Shown: positions 36,579 to 46,092, numbered from the stretch's first letter. The stretch: DNA of 64,000 nucleotides from an uncultured Thermomicrobiaceae bacterium (GCA_938082375.1 CALKCJ010000005.1:1-64000); one strand, 5' to 3'. Notes: a model not told the origin generated them from the sequence alone. Program-made: numbers and translations.

Positions 36579-37640
36579 ATGGAGCCGATTGCCATCCGCC
36601 AGCGGATCGAGGCGCGCGAGGAGCAGTGGCTGCACCCAGCCGCCACCCGCAGCCGCGATGCCCACCGCCCCCGCCCCGAGCCACCCTGCAGCGTGCGCAC
36701 CGAGTTCCAGCGCGACCGTGACCGGATCATCCACTCCAAGGCGTTCCGCCGGCTCAAGCACAAGACCCAGGTCTTCATCGCGCCCGAGGGGGATCACTTC
36801 CGTACCCGGCTCACCCACACGCTCGAGGTGACGCAGATCGCCCGGACGATCGGGCGCGCGCTTGGGCTCAACGAGGACCTGATTGAGGCGATCGGCCTCG
36901 GCCACGACCTGGGGCATACGCCCTTCGGCCACACCGGCGAGCGGGCGCTCGCCGCCGTTTTCCCGGGCTTCCGGCACAACGAGCAGAGCCTTCGGGTCGT
37001 CGACCGGATCGAGCGAGACGGCCGCGGGCTGAACCTGACCAATCCGGTGCGCGATGGCATCCTACGCCACTCCAAGCCGGTGGACAGTATCGCTGGCGAA
37101 GCCGCCGGCCGGCCGCAGACGCCGGAGGCCCAAGTAGTCAAGATCAGTGACGGCATCGCCTATATCAACCATGACCTGGACGATGCCATCCGCGCTGGCA
37201 TGGTGCGGGCGGAGGAGATCCCCAGGGAGGCACTCGAGGTGCTGGGTTCTACGCACGGCGAGCGGATCGACCGGCTGGTGCGGGACGTGATCGAGACGTC
37301 GGCGCCGCTGCTCGATCGGTACCAGGTCGGCGAGCAGGTGATCCGGTTCTCTGAACCGGTCCGGCAGGCAGCCGACGCGTTGCGTGACTTCCTGTTCGAG
37401 CGAGTCTACGAGCCGCTCAACCACACAGATGCGACCCACAAGGCCGAGCGTCTGGTGCAGGTGCTCTTCGAGTACTATGCCGAGCACCCGCACGAGGTGC
37501 CCCGCGAGTTTGCCCGGGCCCTGGCCGACGACGGGGTGGAGCGCGTCGCCGCCGACTACGTCGCCAGCATGACCGACCGCTACGCCCTCTCGCGCTTCGA
37601 ACTCATCTACGTGCCGCGGTTCTGGTCAGTGCTAGGGTGA
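36579..37640 (+). CDS. dgt: dGTP triphosphohydrolase-like HD protein
   Basis: 353 residues. HD-superfamily metal ligands are visible: His80 (RLTHTLEVTQIA), then GLGHDLGHTPFGH with His109-Asp110, and a later Asp in SDGIAYINHDLDDAI. It matches the shorter Dgt-like type that hydrolyses dNTPs to nucleoside and triphosphate. The start is after GAGGAG. The TGA stop overlaps the first possible dnaG start (GTGA), so nucleotide-pool control and primase are coupled in one operon. Confidence 0.93.
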   Translation: MEPIAIRQRIEAREEQWLHPAATRSRDAHRPRPEPPCSVRTEFQRDRDRIIHSKAFRRLKHKTQVFIAPEGDHFRTRLTHTLEVTQIARTIGRALGLNEDLIEAIGLGHDLGHTPFGHTGERALAAVFPGFRHNEQSLRVVDRIERDGRGLNLTNPVRDGILRHSKPVDSIAGEAAGRPQTPEAQVVKISDGIAYINHDLDDAIRAGMVRAEEIPREALEVLGSTHGERIDRLVRDVIETSAPLLDRYQVGEQVIRFSEPVRQAADALRDFLFERVYEPLNHTDATHKAERLVQVLFEYYAEHPHEVPREFARALADDGVERVAADYVASMTDRYALSRFELIYVPRFWSVLG

Positions 37641-37645
37641 CAGCG

Positions 37646-39490
37646 ATGCAGCGGGACGACCTCGAGCGGGTGCGCGACGCGACCGACCTGGTGGAGCTGG
37701 CCGGCGGCTACGTGACGCTGCGCAAGGCTGGCAAGAACTACAAGGGGCTCTGCCCCTTCCACCAGGAGAAGACGCCCTCTTTCATCGTCTTCCCGGAGAC
37801 CCAGACGTTCCACTGCTTCGGCTGCGGCGCCGGCGGTGATGCCATCGGCTTCCTGATGCGAGTCGAGAACCTGAGCTTCCGTGAGGCCCTCGAGCGGCTG
37901 GCCGAGCGTGCCGGGATCACGCTCACCCCGGCGCGACCGTCCGATGCCGAACAGGATGCCCGGCTCCTGCGGCTGGCCGAACTGAACGCGCGAGCGGCCG
38001 CCTGGTACAGCCACGTGCTCTGGAACACTGCGTACGGCGAGCCAGGCCGGCGCCTGCTCGAGCAGCGCGGCGTCGACCGTGACACCGCTGAGCGTTTCCA
38101 GCTCGGCTTTGCGCCGGAGAGCCGGGACGCCCTGCTCGGCCACCTCACCCGCCAGGGCGCTACGCCCGACGAGCTGGTTGAGGTCGGCCTCACCGGCCGG
38201 CGCGACGACGGAAGCCTCTACGACCGCTTCCGCTCCCGGCTGATGTTCCCGATCCGCGACCGCGACGGCCGGGTGATCGGCTTCGGCGGGCGGGCACTCG
38301 GGGATGCCCAGCCGAAATACCTGAACTCCCCCCAGACCCCGCTCTTCGACAAGAGCGCCAGCCTCTACGCCATCGACCTGGCCTTGGAGCATATCCGCCG
38401 CACCCGCCAAGTAATCGTGGTCGAGGGCTATATGGACGCGATCACCGCGCATCAGTTCGGCTACCCAAACGTCGTCGCGTCGATGGGTACCGCGCTCACC
38501 GAGCGACAGGTGCGGCTGGTGCGCCGCTTCGTCGACCGCATCGTGCTCGCGCTCGACGCTGACGCCGCCGGCCAGGCGGCGACGCTGCGCGGGCTGGACG
38601 TGCTGCGCGAGTCGCTCGCCGAGCCGGTTCGCCCGGCGCCCGATCCCCAGCAACTTGTCCGCTTCGAGCGGACGCTGCGGGTCGACCTGCAGGTCGCACC
38701 TCTTCCCGAAGGCAAGGACCCTGACGAGCTGATCCGGCGTAATCGGGAGGTCTGGGAGCAGGCGATCCGCCAGCCGGTACCGCTGCTCGATTTCTATCTC
38801 GACGCGCTGATCGGCCCGGGACCGCCGGCGGATCCGCGGGCGAAATCGCAACTCCTGCAGCGGATTGGCCCGCTCCTCTACGAGATCGGCGACCGGGTGG
38901 TGCAGGAGCACTATATCCGCGAGGTTGCCCGCCGCCTCCAGGTGCGAGAGGAGATCGTGCGGCGGATTCCTCGTGCAGTCCGGCGGACAGCTGCGCAGGT
39001 GGCTGAGGGGCCAGCCCGCCGGCCGATGACGCCGGAAGAGCACCTGGTGGCGCTCTTACTGCGCTTCCCTACGACAGCTCCGACGGTCATCGCCGAGATC
39101 GGCGAGGGAGATATCGTCGACGCTCGCCACCTCGCCATCCTCGCCGCCCTCCGCGCGGCCGATGGGCCTGGCGAGCCGCCCGCGCTGCCGGAGCCGCTCC
39201 AGCCCTATGCCGAGGTGCTGCTCGAGCGGCTGGGACAGCTTCCGGAGACTCCCACCCGGCTGGCCCTTCAGATGATCCGGGAGACCCTGCTCCGGCTCCG
39301 CCGCGAGCGCCACGACGAGCGTATGCGCCTGCTCCAGGCCGAGATCCGCGCCGCCGAGGCGAGCGGCGACCGCGAAACACTGCTCCAAGCGCTGGCACTG
39401 GTGGAACAGCTCAAGCGTCGCTACCCCGAGTTCTATCCGGCGCGAAGCCCGTATTTCCCCGACACGCGCACCAACACCTTCGGGACCTGA
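37646..39490 (+). CDS. dnaG: DNA primase
   Basis: 614 residues. It makes RNA primers at the replication fork. The CHC2 zinc domain has Cys36, His39, Cys57 and Cys60 (CPFH and CFGC). The primase core holds the Toprim fold with VVEGYMDAITAHQFG and ALDADAAGQAA. A helical C-terminal region that would contact the helicase follows. The ATG at 37646 has AGGGTG upstream; the GTG at 37637 overlapping the dgt stop is possible. The principal sigma gene, often next to dnaG, is 32 kb away. Confidence 0.95.
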   Translation: MQRDDLERVRDATDLVELAGGYVTLRKAGKNYKGLCPFHQEKTPSFIVFPETQTFHCFGCGAGGDAIGFLMRVENLSFREALERLAERAGITLTPARPSDAEQDARLLRLAELNARAAAWYSHVLWNTAYGEPGRRLLEQRGVDRDTAERFQLGFAPESRDALLGHLTRQGATPDELVEVGLTGRRDDGSLYDRFRSRLMFPIRDRDGRVIGFGGRALGDAQPKYLNSPQTPLFDKSASLYAIDLALEHIRRTRQVIVVEGYMDAITAHQFGYPNVVASMGTALTERQVRLVRRFVDRIVLALDADAAGQAATLRGLDVLRESLAEPVRPAPDPQQLVRFERTLRVDLQVAPLPEGKDPDELIRRNREVWEQAIRQPVPLLDFYLDALIGPGPPADPRAKSQLLQRIGPLLYEIGDRVVQEHYIREVARRLQVREEIVRRIPRAVRRTAAQVAEGPARRPMTPEEHLVALLLRFPTTAPTVIAEIGEGDIVDARHLAILAALRAADGPGEPPALPEPLQPYAEVLLERLGQLPETPTRLALQMIRETLLRLRRERHDERMRLLQAEIRAAEASGDRETLLQALALVEQLKRRYPEFYPARSPYFPDTRTNTFGT

Positions 39491-39611
39491 GTGCCCGCGA
39501 CCTGTCGACCGCACCACTCCGGCCTCACCTGTCCAGGGGAGAAACATCTCGGATGCGAGGGTTCGCTGGACTGGAGCGCACGCCTCGCGGCCTGGTGTGC
39601 CCGGCCCAAGC

Positions 39612-40451
39612 TCACTCGGCGCCGAGCAGCACAGCGTCGATGAGGCGAGTCGTCCCGAGCCAGGCGGCCAGGGAGAGGACAGCCGGGCGGTCGGCGACCG
39701 CCAGCTCCTCCATCGTGCCGGCATCGGCGACGCTCACGTAGTCGACCCTGATCAGCGGCTCCTCGGCCAGCCGGGCATACACAGCTTGGCGCAGCCTCTC
39801 GGCGTCCCGCTCTCCTTCCTGCCAGAGCACTCGCGCGTGGGTCAGCGCGGCGTAGAGTGCCGGCGCGGCCCGCCGCTCCTCGGGGCTTAGGTAGATGTTA
39901 CGGCTGCTGTAGGCCAGCCCGTCCTCCTCGCGCACGGTCGGCACCGCCACGATCTCGACCGGGATCGCGAGGTCAGCCACGAGCTTGCGGATCACGGCCA
40001 CCTGCTGCGCATCCTTCCAGCCGAAGTAAGCGCGGTGCGGCTGGACGACCATGAACAGCTTGGTCACCACGGTAGCCACGCCGCGGAAGTGTCCAGGGCG
40101 GCTCGCCCCTTCCAGCCGCTGGCCGATCGACCCCACGTCAACGACGGTCGAGAAGCCGGGAGGGTAAATCTCTACCACCTCGGGAGCGAAGACGAGATCA
40201 ACCCGCTCGTCCTGGAGCAGCCGGAGGTCACATTCCAGGTCACGGGGATAGCGGGCAAAGTCCTCGCCTGGCCCGAACTGCAGCGGGTTGACAAAGATGC
40301 TGACAGCCTCCGCGTCGTTCTCGTGCCGTGCCCGGCGGACCAGCTCCAGGTGGCCGGCGTGGAGATACCCCATGGTGGGCACGAAGCCGACCGAGCCTGT
40401 GACGTGCCCGCGCCAGGCGCGCACCTGCTCAATCCACTCGGCGACGAGCAT
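39612..40451 (-). CDS. panC: Pantothenate synthetase
   Basis: 279 residues, intact. It joins pantoate and beta-alanine using ATP. FVPTMGYLHAGHLELVRRA carries the HIGH-like motif, IFVNPLQFGPGEDF, KDAQQVAVIRKL and the KMSKS-like SSRNIYLSPEER are all present. It ends the minus-strand pantothenate gene group; its ATG lies 4 bases after the panB stop. Upstream panB is broken, so whether the pathway still works is in question. Confidence 0.95.
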   Translation of the reverse strand: MLVAEWIEQVRAWRGHVTGSVGFVPTMGYLHAGHLELVRRARHENDAEAVSIFVNPLQFGPGEDFARYPRDLECDLRLLQDERVDLVFAPEVVEIYPPGFSTVVDVGSIGQRLEGASRPGHFRGVATVVTKLFMVVQPHRAYFGWKDAQQVAVIRKLVADLAIPVEIVAVPTVREEDGLAYSSRNIYLSPEERRAAPALYAALTHARVLWQEGERDAERLRQAVYARLAEEPLIRVDYVSVADAGTMEELAVADRPAVLSLAAWLGTTRLIDAVLLGAE

Positions 40452-40455
40452 CCTC

Positions 40456-41327
40456 CTACCCCTCGTGTCCAGGATCTTGGCCCTGGCCCGCCAATCGCCT
40501 CGCGAGGTCTTCGAGCCAGGCGAGGTCGACCTCCTTCGGGAGCTGGAAGCTCTCGGCCATGGTCGGGAACTCGCCGCTCCGGACCGCCTCGGCGTAGCGG
40601 GCCAGCACGTCGCGGATCAGCTCGCCCGCTTCCAGGAAAGGCCTGGAGTGCCGTGGCAGCGGCCCGGGCAGGAGGTGGAGGAGGTCGGCGATCACCTGCA
40701 CTTGGCCGTCACAGTGCGGCCCGGCGCCGATGCCGATCGTCGGGATCTCAAGGAGCTCTGTCACCACCCGGGCGACCGGCCAGGGGATCCCCTCCAGCAC
40801 CAGCGAGAAGACGCCGGTCTCCTGCAGCACGAGCGCGTCCTCGATGAGCCGCTGGATCTGTTCTCTGGTTCTGGCTTGCACGCGGAAGCCGCCGGTCAGG
40901 TGGACGGACTGCGGCAGTAGCCCATCACCGGGATCCCGGCAGCGATGATCTTGCGCACCTGCTCGAGCACAGTGCGCCCACCTTCGAGTTTGACCGCCTG
41001 CGCACCGCCTTTCTGGATCAGCCGGCCGGCGTTGCGCACCGCGTCCTCGCTGCTAACCTGGTAGGACATGAACGGCATATCAGCGACGACCATCGCGCGC
41101 TGCGTCCCGCGCATTACAGCCCGGGTGTGGTGGATCATCTCCTCGAGCGTGACCGGCAGTGTCGTCTCGTATCCCAGGGCCGTCATCCCGAGCGAGTCGC
41201 CCAGCAGCACGATCGGGATCCCGGCCTCATCGAGCAGGCGCGCCAGCGGGTAGTCGTACGCGGTCACCATCGCGATCCGCTGGCCGTTGCGCGTCATTTC
41301 CACGAGGTCACGCCCCGTGATCCGCAT
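40456..41327 (-). pseudogene. panB: Ketopantoate hydroxymethyltransferase, broken by a 10-bp deletion
   Basis: The N-terminal half (40896-41327) reads normally from MRITGRDLVEMTRNG through VLLGDSLGM to GIPVMG, then shifts frame and stops. The C-terminal half (40456-40930) resumes in another frame at LLPQSVHLTGGFRVQAR and runs to the end. Intact relatives have Gly-His-(Ile/Leu)-Gly here, and exactly ten bases are missing. The sequence around the gap fits loss between two GGGC repeats. The lost His belongs to the conserved active-site GH(I/L)G motif. Neither half has its own good ribosome site at the break. Confidence 0.85.
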
Positions 41328-41337
41328 CGCTCTATCC

Positions 41338-42160
41338 TCACGACTCCTGCGCTGCCTGCACCGCCGCGAGAATCGCCCGAGCCACCGCCACGTCGAGCCC
41401 TCGCCGCTCCGCGAGGGCGACTGTCTGCCGGGCGATCTCGCGATACAAGCCGAGCAACTGGGGAAGGCGCTCCGCTAGCGCGGCGACGTGCCGCCGCACC
41501 GTCTCGACGTCACCGCGAGCGACCGGGCCGGTCAGCGCCTGCACCGCGCCGAGGCGCTCAATGTTCTCTACGGTGGTACACATCAGCGGCGCCAGGCCGC
41601 GCGTCGCCTCGTTAGTAGGCAGCCCGAGCTCTTGTCAGATCCGTGCCGCCACGGCCGCCGGCGTGACGACCGCGTTGGAGGCGAAGACCGCGGCCGCGTG
41701 GTAGAGCGCCCGGTTCGGGCCCTCTACTGCCAGCGGGTAGCTACCGAGCCGGCGGGCCCGCTCTTCCAGATAGCCGCGCAGCGGCTCCGCCGCCTTGATC
41801 CCAAAGACGCACCCGGCGAGCCGCTTGGCGTCCTCCTCGGTGCCAGCAAACGTCTGTACCGGGTGGAAGCCGCCGACCCGGGCGCCCGCTTGCCGCGCCC
41901 GCTCGAGCACGTCGAGTCCATGGACGCCGCTGCAGTGGACGGCTGCCATGCCTGGCCGCCACTCGAGCCCGGAGCAGACCCCCTCGATCGCATCGTCCGC
42001 CACAGTCAGGAACACCAGCTCGCAGGAGTCGACGGTCGCCTGAGCAGAGCCAGCGACCGAGCAGCCAAGGGTGCGCCCGGCCAGCAGCTCGGCGCGCGCT
42101 GGCTCCCGGTCGTAGACGGCGGTCACGGCCACGCCCGCGCGGGCCAGCGCCCCCGCCAGC
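41338..42160 (-). pseudogene. DUF2520 NAD(P)-binding protein, decapitated and with a nonsense codon
   Basis: The body of a DUF2520 protein is readable: RAGVAVTAVYDREPARAELLA, LVFLTVADDAIEGV, VHCSGVHGLDVLERA, FHPVQTFAG, then the alpha-helical domain ALYHAAAVFASNAVV. An in-frame TGA at 41635-41637 interrupts it after AVAARI. The same frame then continues QELGLPTNEATRGLAPLM to its normal end at 41338. The first beta strand and GxGxxG loop are absent; in their place the frame runs on from an AfsR-like regulator. Genes of this family often sit beside panB and panC, which supports an ancestral DUF2520-panB-panC operon. Confidence 0.8.
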
Positions 42161-42900
42161 CGCAGGCCATCCCAGGCATCGCGCCGCTCGAGGAACCAGG
42201 CCAGGGCCACGCGAAGGTTGTGGTGCTCGCGCTCCAGCCGGGCGAACCAGACAATCTGCTCCGGCCCGCGCAGCGTGGGCTCCGCCTCTTCAGCCAGGGC
42301 TAGGTAGCAGGCCGCATGCCGCGCGCGCAGCGCCTCGACCTCGCCGGCCTCCGCCAGCCGCTCGGCGGCGTACTGGCGCACCGTCTCCAGCAGCCGGTAG
42401 CGCCCGTCCGGGTCGCTCGCGTCGGTGACGACGAGCGACTTCTCGACCAGTTGGAACAGGAGATCCCAGACCTGCTCGCGCTGGAGGCCCGAACCGGGCA
42501 CGACCGACTCGATCGCGGCGAGCGTGCCACCGCCAGCGAAGACCGCCAGCCGGCGCAGGAGCGCTCGCTCCGGCTCCGACAGGAGCGCGTAGCTCCTGTC
42601 CAGGGTCGCCCGCAGGGTGCACTGCCGGGGGCTAGCCGTCCGGCTCGCGCTGGCCAGGAGCCGCAGCGGGTCACCGAGCGCCGCGGCCAGTTGCTCCAGC
42701 GTCAGCGCCGAGAGGCGCGCGGCGGCCAGCTCGATCGCCAGCGGCAACCCCTCCAGTCTCCAGCAGATCTCGGCGACCAGAGGCACGCGCTGCTCGGTGA
42801 GGGTGAAGTCGGGCTGTACCAGGACGGCGCGCTCGCAGAAGAGGCGCACCGCCTCGCTAGGATAGAGCTCCTCGCTCGAGGGGAAGCGGTCGCAGGGCAC
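41635..42900 (-). other. Chimeric open frame: regulator tail fused to DUF2520
   Basis: A single open frame of 421 codons. Residues 1 to about 250 are the second half of an AfsR-type ATPase (AICWRLEGLPLAIELAAARL, RYRLLETVRQYAAERLAEAG, LEREHHNLRVALAWFLE). Residues from about 253 are the DUF2520 Rossmann domain (ARAGVAVTAVYDRE). The join lies in GLRLAGALARAG, where both families have similar residues (about 42136-42168). It has no convincing start signal of its own. I regard it as a deletion scar, not a designed fusion. Confidence 0.7.
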
Positions 42901-44413
42901 TCATGTGCGCAATCCAGCAGACCTAGAGCTCCTCGCTCGAGGGGAAGCGGTGCAGATCTGGCAACTCCAGCGGGGGCACCCGCCAGACCCGCTCCCCTGG
43001 TACGCGCAGCGGCTCGCGGCTGGTGGCCAGGATCTGCACGCCAGGGCAGCCGGCCAGCACGACCGTCGCGAATTGAGCGCACGCGTCGATCAGGTGCTCG
43101 CAGTTGTCCAGCAGGAGCAGCAGCCGCCGGCTGCGCAGCGCCTCGACCAAGCTCGTCGTCGGCGACCGTCCGGGTTCGGGCTCGACGCCGAGCGCCGCCG
43201 CGACGGTCTCCGGGACGACGGCCGGGTCGGTGAGTGCGCCGAGCTCGACCAGCCACACGCCATCCGGGTAGACCGCCACCAGCTCCGACGCGACCGCGAG
43301 CGCGAGGCGGGTCTTGCCATAGCCGCCGACCCCGGTCAGCGTGAGCAGACAAGCCGGCGCGGGGTCGACCAGCAACTCGGCGATTGCCTCCTTCTCCCGC
43401 TGCCTCCCGACGAAGCTGGTGAGCTGCACGGGCAAGTTGTCTCGCCGCGGAGGCGTCGCCGGTTCTGGGGCACTACTCGGCTCCGAGGGAGCCGGGAACG
43501 AGCCCGACAGGATCGCGAGGTACAGGCTCTGCGTCGCCGGATCCGGCGCGACGTCGAGTTCGCGCCGCAGCGTGTCGCGCAGCCGGCGGTACTGGCGCAG
43601 CGCCTGCTGGCGCCGGCCAGTGAGCGTGGAGAGGCGCATCAGACGGGCGTGGGCGTCCTCGAGCGCTGGCTCGAGTTGGACTGCTCGCTCCAGCGTCGTG
43701 ATCGCCGACAGGTACTCGCCGTCCCGCTTGTGCAGGTCGGCCAGCTCGAGGAGCAGCCCCAGGAACGTCTCGCGGAGCGACTCGCGCCGCGTGGTCGTCC
43801 AGTCCTCGTCGCGCTCCTCTGGGCGCAGGTCGCCGGCATAAAGGTCGATGGCCGCCTGGTAGGCAGCGACCTCGCCGGAGCGGCGAGCGGCTGCCGTGGC
43901 CGCTTCGAACGCCTCCACGTCGATCCAAAGGGGCCCCTCAGGGTAGAGCAGCAGGCGCTCGCCGCGAGTCTGGACGAGCGCCTGCGGGGGAGCCGGTAGC
44001 GCATGGAGCACGCGCCTGGCCGCGTGGAGCGCTGAGCGTAACCGGGCCGAGGCGATCTCCGGATCTTCGTCGTGCCAGAGGAGGTCGATGACCTCATCGC
44101 GATAGAGCGCGCGTGTCGGAGAGAGCGCGAGGAGCTCGAGCACCGCGGCGGCTGCCCGCCCTCGCCAGCGCGCGCCGCTCAGCGTCGTGCTCTCCAAAGC
44201 GATCGAGAAACCGCCGAGGAGCCGGATGCGGAGCGTCGCCGGCTCGCTCGCCGGTCGCTGTGGAGGATCGCCAGGTACACCAGATGGGTCAGCGAGCCCG
44301 CGGCCAGAGCCGCCGCTGGAGCGCGCATCCAGATTGGCGGCCGCCTCCCCGGCTGGACGCTCGATCACGACCGATATCCGTGTCCCAATGGAGCATGTCC
44401 TCGTTACTGGCAT
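42150..44413 (-). pseudogene. AfsR/SARP-like transcriptional regulator, split by a 61-bp insertion
   Basis: The first part (42923-44413, 496 codons) has a winged-helix domain (about 62-150: LRIRLLGGFSIALE), a bacterial transcriptional activator (BTAD) domain (about 165-305) and an NB-ARC-like ATPase with Walker A GVGGYGKTRL (361-370) and LLLLLDNCEHL. It stops at RFPSSEEL. The protein resumes in a different frame at the second copy, RFPSSEELYPSEAVRLF. Removing 61 bases restores one perfect frame. The remaining C-terminus is lost through fusion to DUF2520. The start at 44413 is uncertain; no strong ribosome site is seen. Confidence 0.8.
42863..42951. repeat. 28-bp direct repeat flanking a 33-bp filler
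   Basis: Copy one is 42863-42890 and copy two 42924-42951; they are identical over 28 bases. Between them are 33 bases (42891-42923) that do not look like regulator coding sequence and contain a small inverted repeat (GCAC, four bases, GTGC). The net gain of 61 bases causes a frameshift. Confidence 0.9.
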
Positions 44414-44538
44414 GATACTCACAGGCGCGGCTTCGGCCAAGAGGACGATCGTCCTGCTTCCGGGGCTCGGGCTGGAAGGAGCAGATGCGCGGGCAGCAGT
44501 GCCAGCGGGCGGCCGGTGGGCTGGCGGAGCAGGTGATC

Positions 44539-45984
44539 CTACGCCCCGCCTCGCCCCAGTGCCTGCCGGAGTGCCTGGACGAGGTCGCCGTCCTGGTCGG
44601 GCAGCACGGTGCGGGCGTCGATCAGCAGGCGCCCGCTCTCGACTCGCGGGATCACCGCCGGACGGCCGGTCCGCAGGCGGTGGGCGAGCTGGTCGAGGGT
44701 CAGGCCATGCGCGCGAGCAACCGCCTCCGGGATCGCCAGCGCGCGGCTCGGGAGGGTCTCGCCAGGCAGCGAACCGCCCCCGACCGTCGCCTGGCTCTCG
44801 ACCACTGCCAGGCCAGGCACGTGACCGAGCTGGGCGAGCCAGGACCGGCACCGCGCCTCAAGCTGGTCTTGCGGCGTGCTGATCATCCGCCACACCGGCA
44901 CCTTGGCCAACGCCTCGTGGTAGAGATAGTGGCGCAGGGTCGCGGCGATACCCGCGAGGGCCGTCTTGTCGGCCCGCACTGCCCGCGCCAGTGGGTGCGC
45001 GGCCACGCGGCTCACCAACTCCCACGTGCCGGAGACGATGCCGGCCTGCGGCCCGCCCAGCAGCTTGTCGCCGGAGAAGCAGACGATGTCGACTCCGGCT
45101 GAGAGCGCCTCCCCCACCGTCGGCTCGTGGGCCAGGCCGAAGGGTGCGGTGTCGAGCAGTGCTCCGCTCCCCAGATCCTCGATCAAGAGGATGTTGTGCT
45201 GGTGGGCCAGCTCGGCCAGCTCGGCCAGCGCCGGCTGAGCGGTGAAGCCGACGATGCGGAAGTTGCTCCAGTGCACCGAGAGGATGGCCGCTGTCTCCGA
45301 GGTGATCGCGGCTGCGTAATCGCGCGTGTACGTGCGGTTGGTCGTTCCGACCTCGACGAGCCGGGCGCCACTCTGTGCCAGCACCTCCGGGATCCGGAAC
45401 CCCCCGCCGATCTCGATCGCCTGGCCGCGCGAGACGATGACCTCGCGCCCGGCGCAGAGGGCGCTCAAAACGAGTAGCACCGCAGCGGCGTTGTTGTTGA
45501 CGACTAGCGACGACTCGGCTCCGACCAGCAGGCGCAGCAGCCGGCTGATCTCGACCATGCGCCCACCCCGGCGCCCGCTGTCGAGCTCGAGCTCGAGTGG
45601 GGTATAGCGCGAGGCGGCCAGGGCCATCGCCTCTGCCGTCTCAGCGCTGACAGGGGCACGCCCCAGATTCGTGTGGACGATCACCCCGGTTCCGTTGATG
45701 AGCGGAGTCAGGCGTGAGCGTTCCAGTTGGTCGAGCTCTCGCCGGACTGCCTCGATGATCTGATCCGGATCGATCTCTGCCGTGCCGCCCAGGATCGCCG
45801 CGCGGACGCGGCCGACGACCTGCTGGGCGACGTACGTGACGACCTCCTTGGGGAACCGCTCCAGGTAGCGGTCAAGCTCGGGGTAGGCCAGGATTGCGCT
45901 GATGGACGGGATCTGGCGGAGGCGCTGCTGTCGCTCCTCGTCTGTTGCTGCCTGCGGCGATGGTGCTGGGACACCTTCGGCCAT
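44539..45984 (-). CDS. selA: L-seryl-tRNA(Sec) selenium transferase
   Basis: 481 residues. It converts serine on tRNA(Sec) to selenocysteine using selenophosphate and PLP. The N-terminal helical domain (about 24-90, with IPSISAILAYPELDRYLERFPKE), the INGTGVIVHTNLGRAP block and the PLP lysine Lys307 in FSGDKLLGGPQAG are all typical. It starts after AAGGGGCG. The usual companions selB and selC (tRNA-Sec) are not next to it; downstream is the split regulator. They may be elsewhere or lost. Confidence 0.94.
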   Translation of the reverse strand: MAEGVPAPSPQAATDEERQQRLRQIPSISAILAYPELDRYLERFPKEVVTYVAQQVVGRVRAAILGGTAEIDPDQIIEAVRRELDQLERSRLTPLINGTGVIVHTNLGRAPVSAETAEAMALAASRYTPLELELDSGRRGGRMVEISRLLRLLVGAESSLVVNNNAAAVLLVLSALCAGREVIVSRGQAIEIGGGFRIPEVLAQSGARLVEVGTTNRTYTRDYAAAITSETAAILSVHWSNFRIVGFTAQPALAELAELAHQHNILLIEDLGSGALLDTAPFGLAHEPTVGEALSAGVDIVCFSGDKLLGGPQAGIVSGTWELVSRVAAHPLARAVRADKTALAGIAATLRHYLYHEALAKVPVWRMISTPQDQLEARCRSWLAQLGHVPGLAVVESQATVGGGSLPGETLPSRALAIPEAVARAHGLTLDQLAHRLRTGRPAVIPRVESGRLLIDARTVLPDQDGDLVQALRQALGRGGA

Positions 45985-46092
45985 GCCGGATCGCCCCTTC
46001 CGTCACTGCCCGCCTCGGTGAGGGAGCGTGCCCACGCTCGCCCAGCCGGCATACAGTGCTCGACCAGAGCGCGTACCAAGACAGAAAGCAAC

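Noticed and set aside
40456-40881. C-terminal panB fragment as an independent gene starting at a GTG
   Set aside because: It lacks a ribosome site and begins mid-domain at RVQAR. It is the second half of a broken gene.
44414-44538. selB or tRNA-Sec directly after selA
   Set aside because: Only 125 bases lie between selA and the regulator start. No elongation-factor G1 motif and no long-armed tRNA fold are present.
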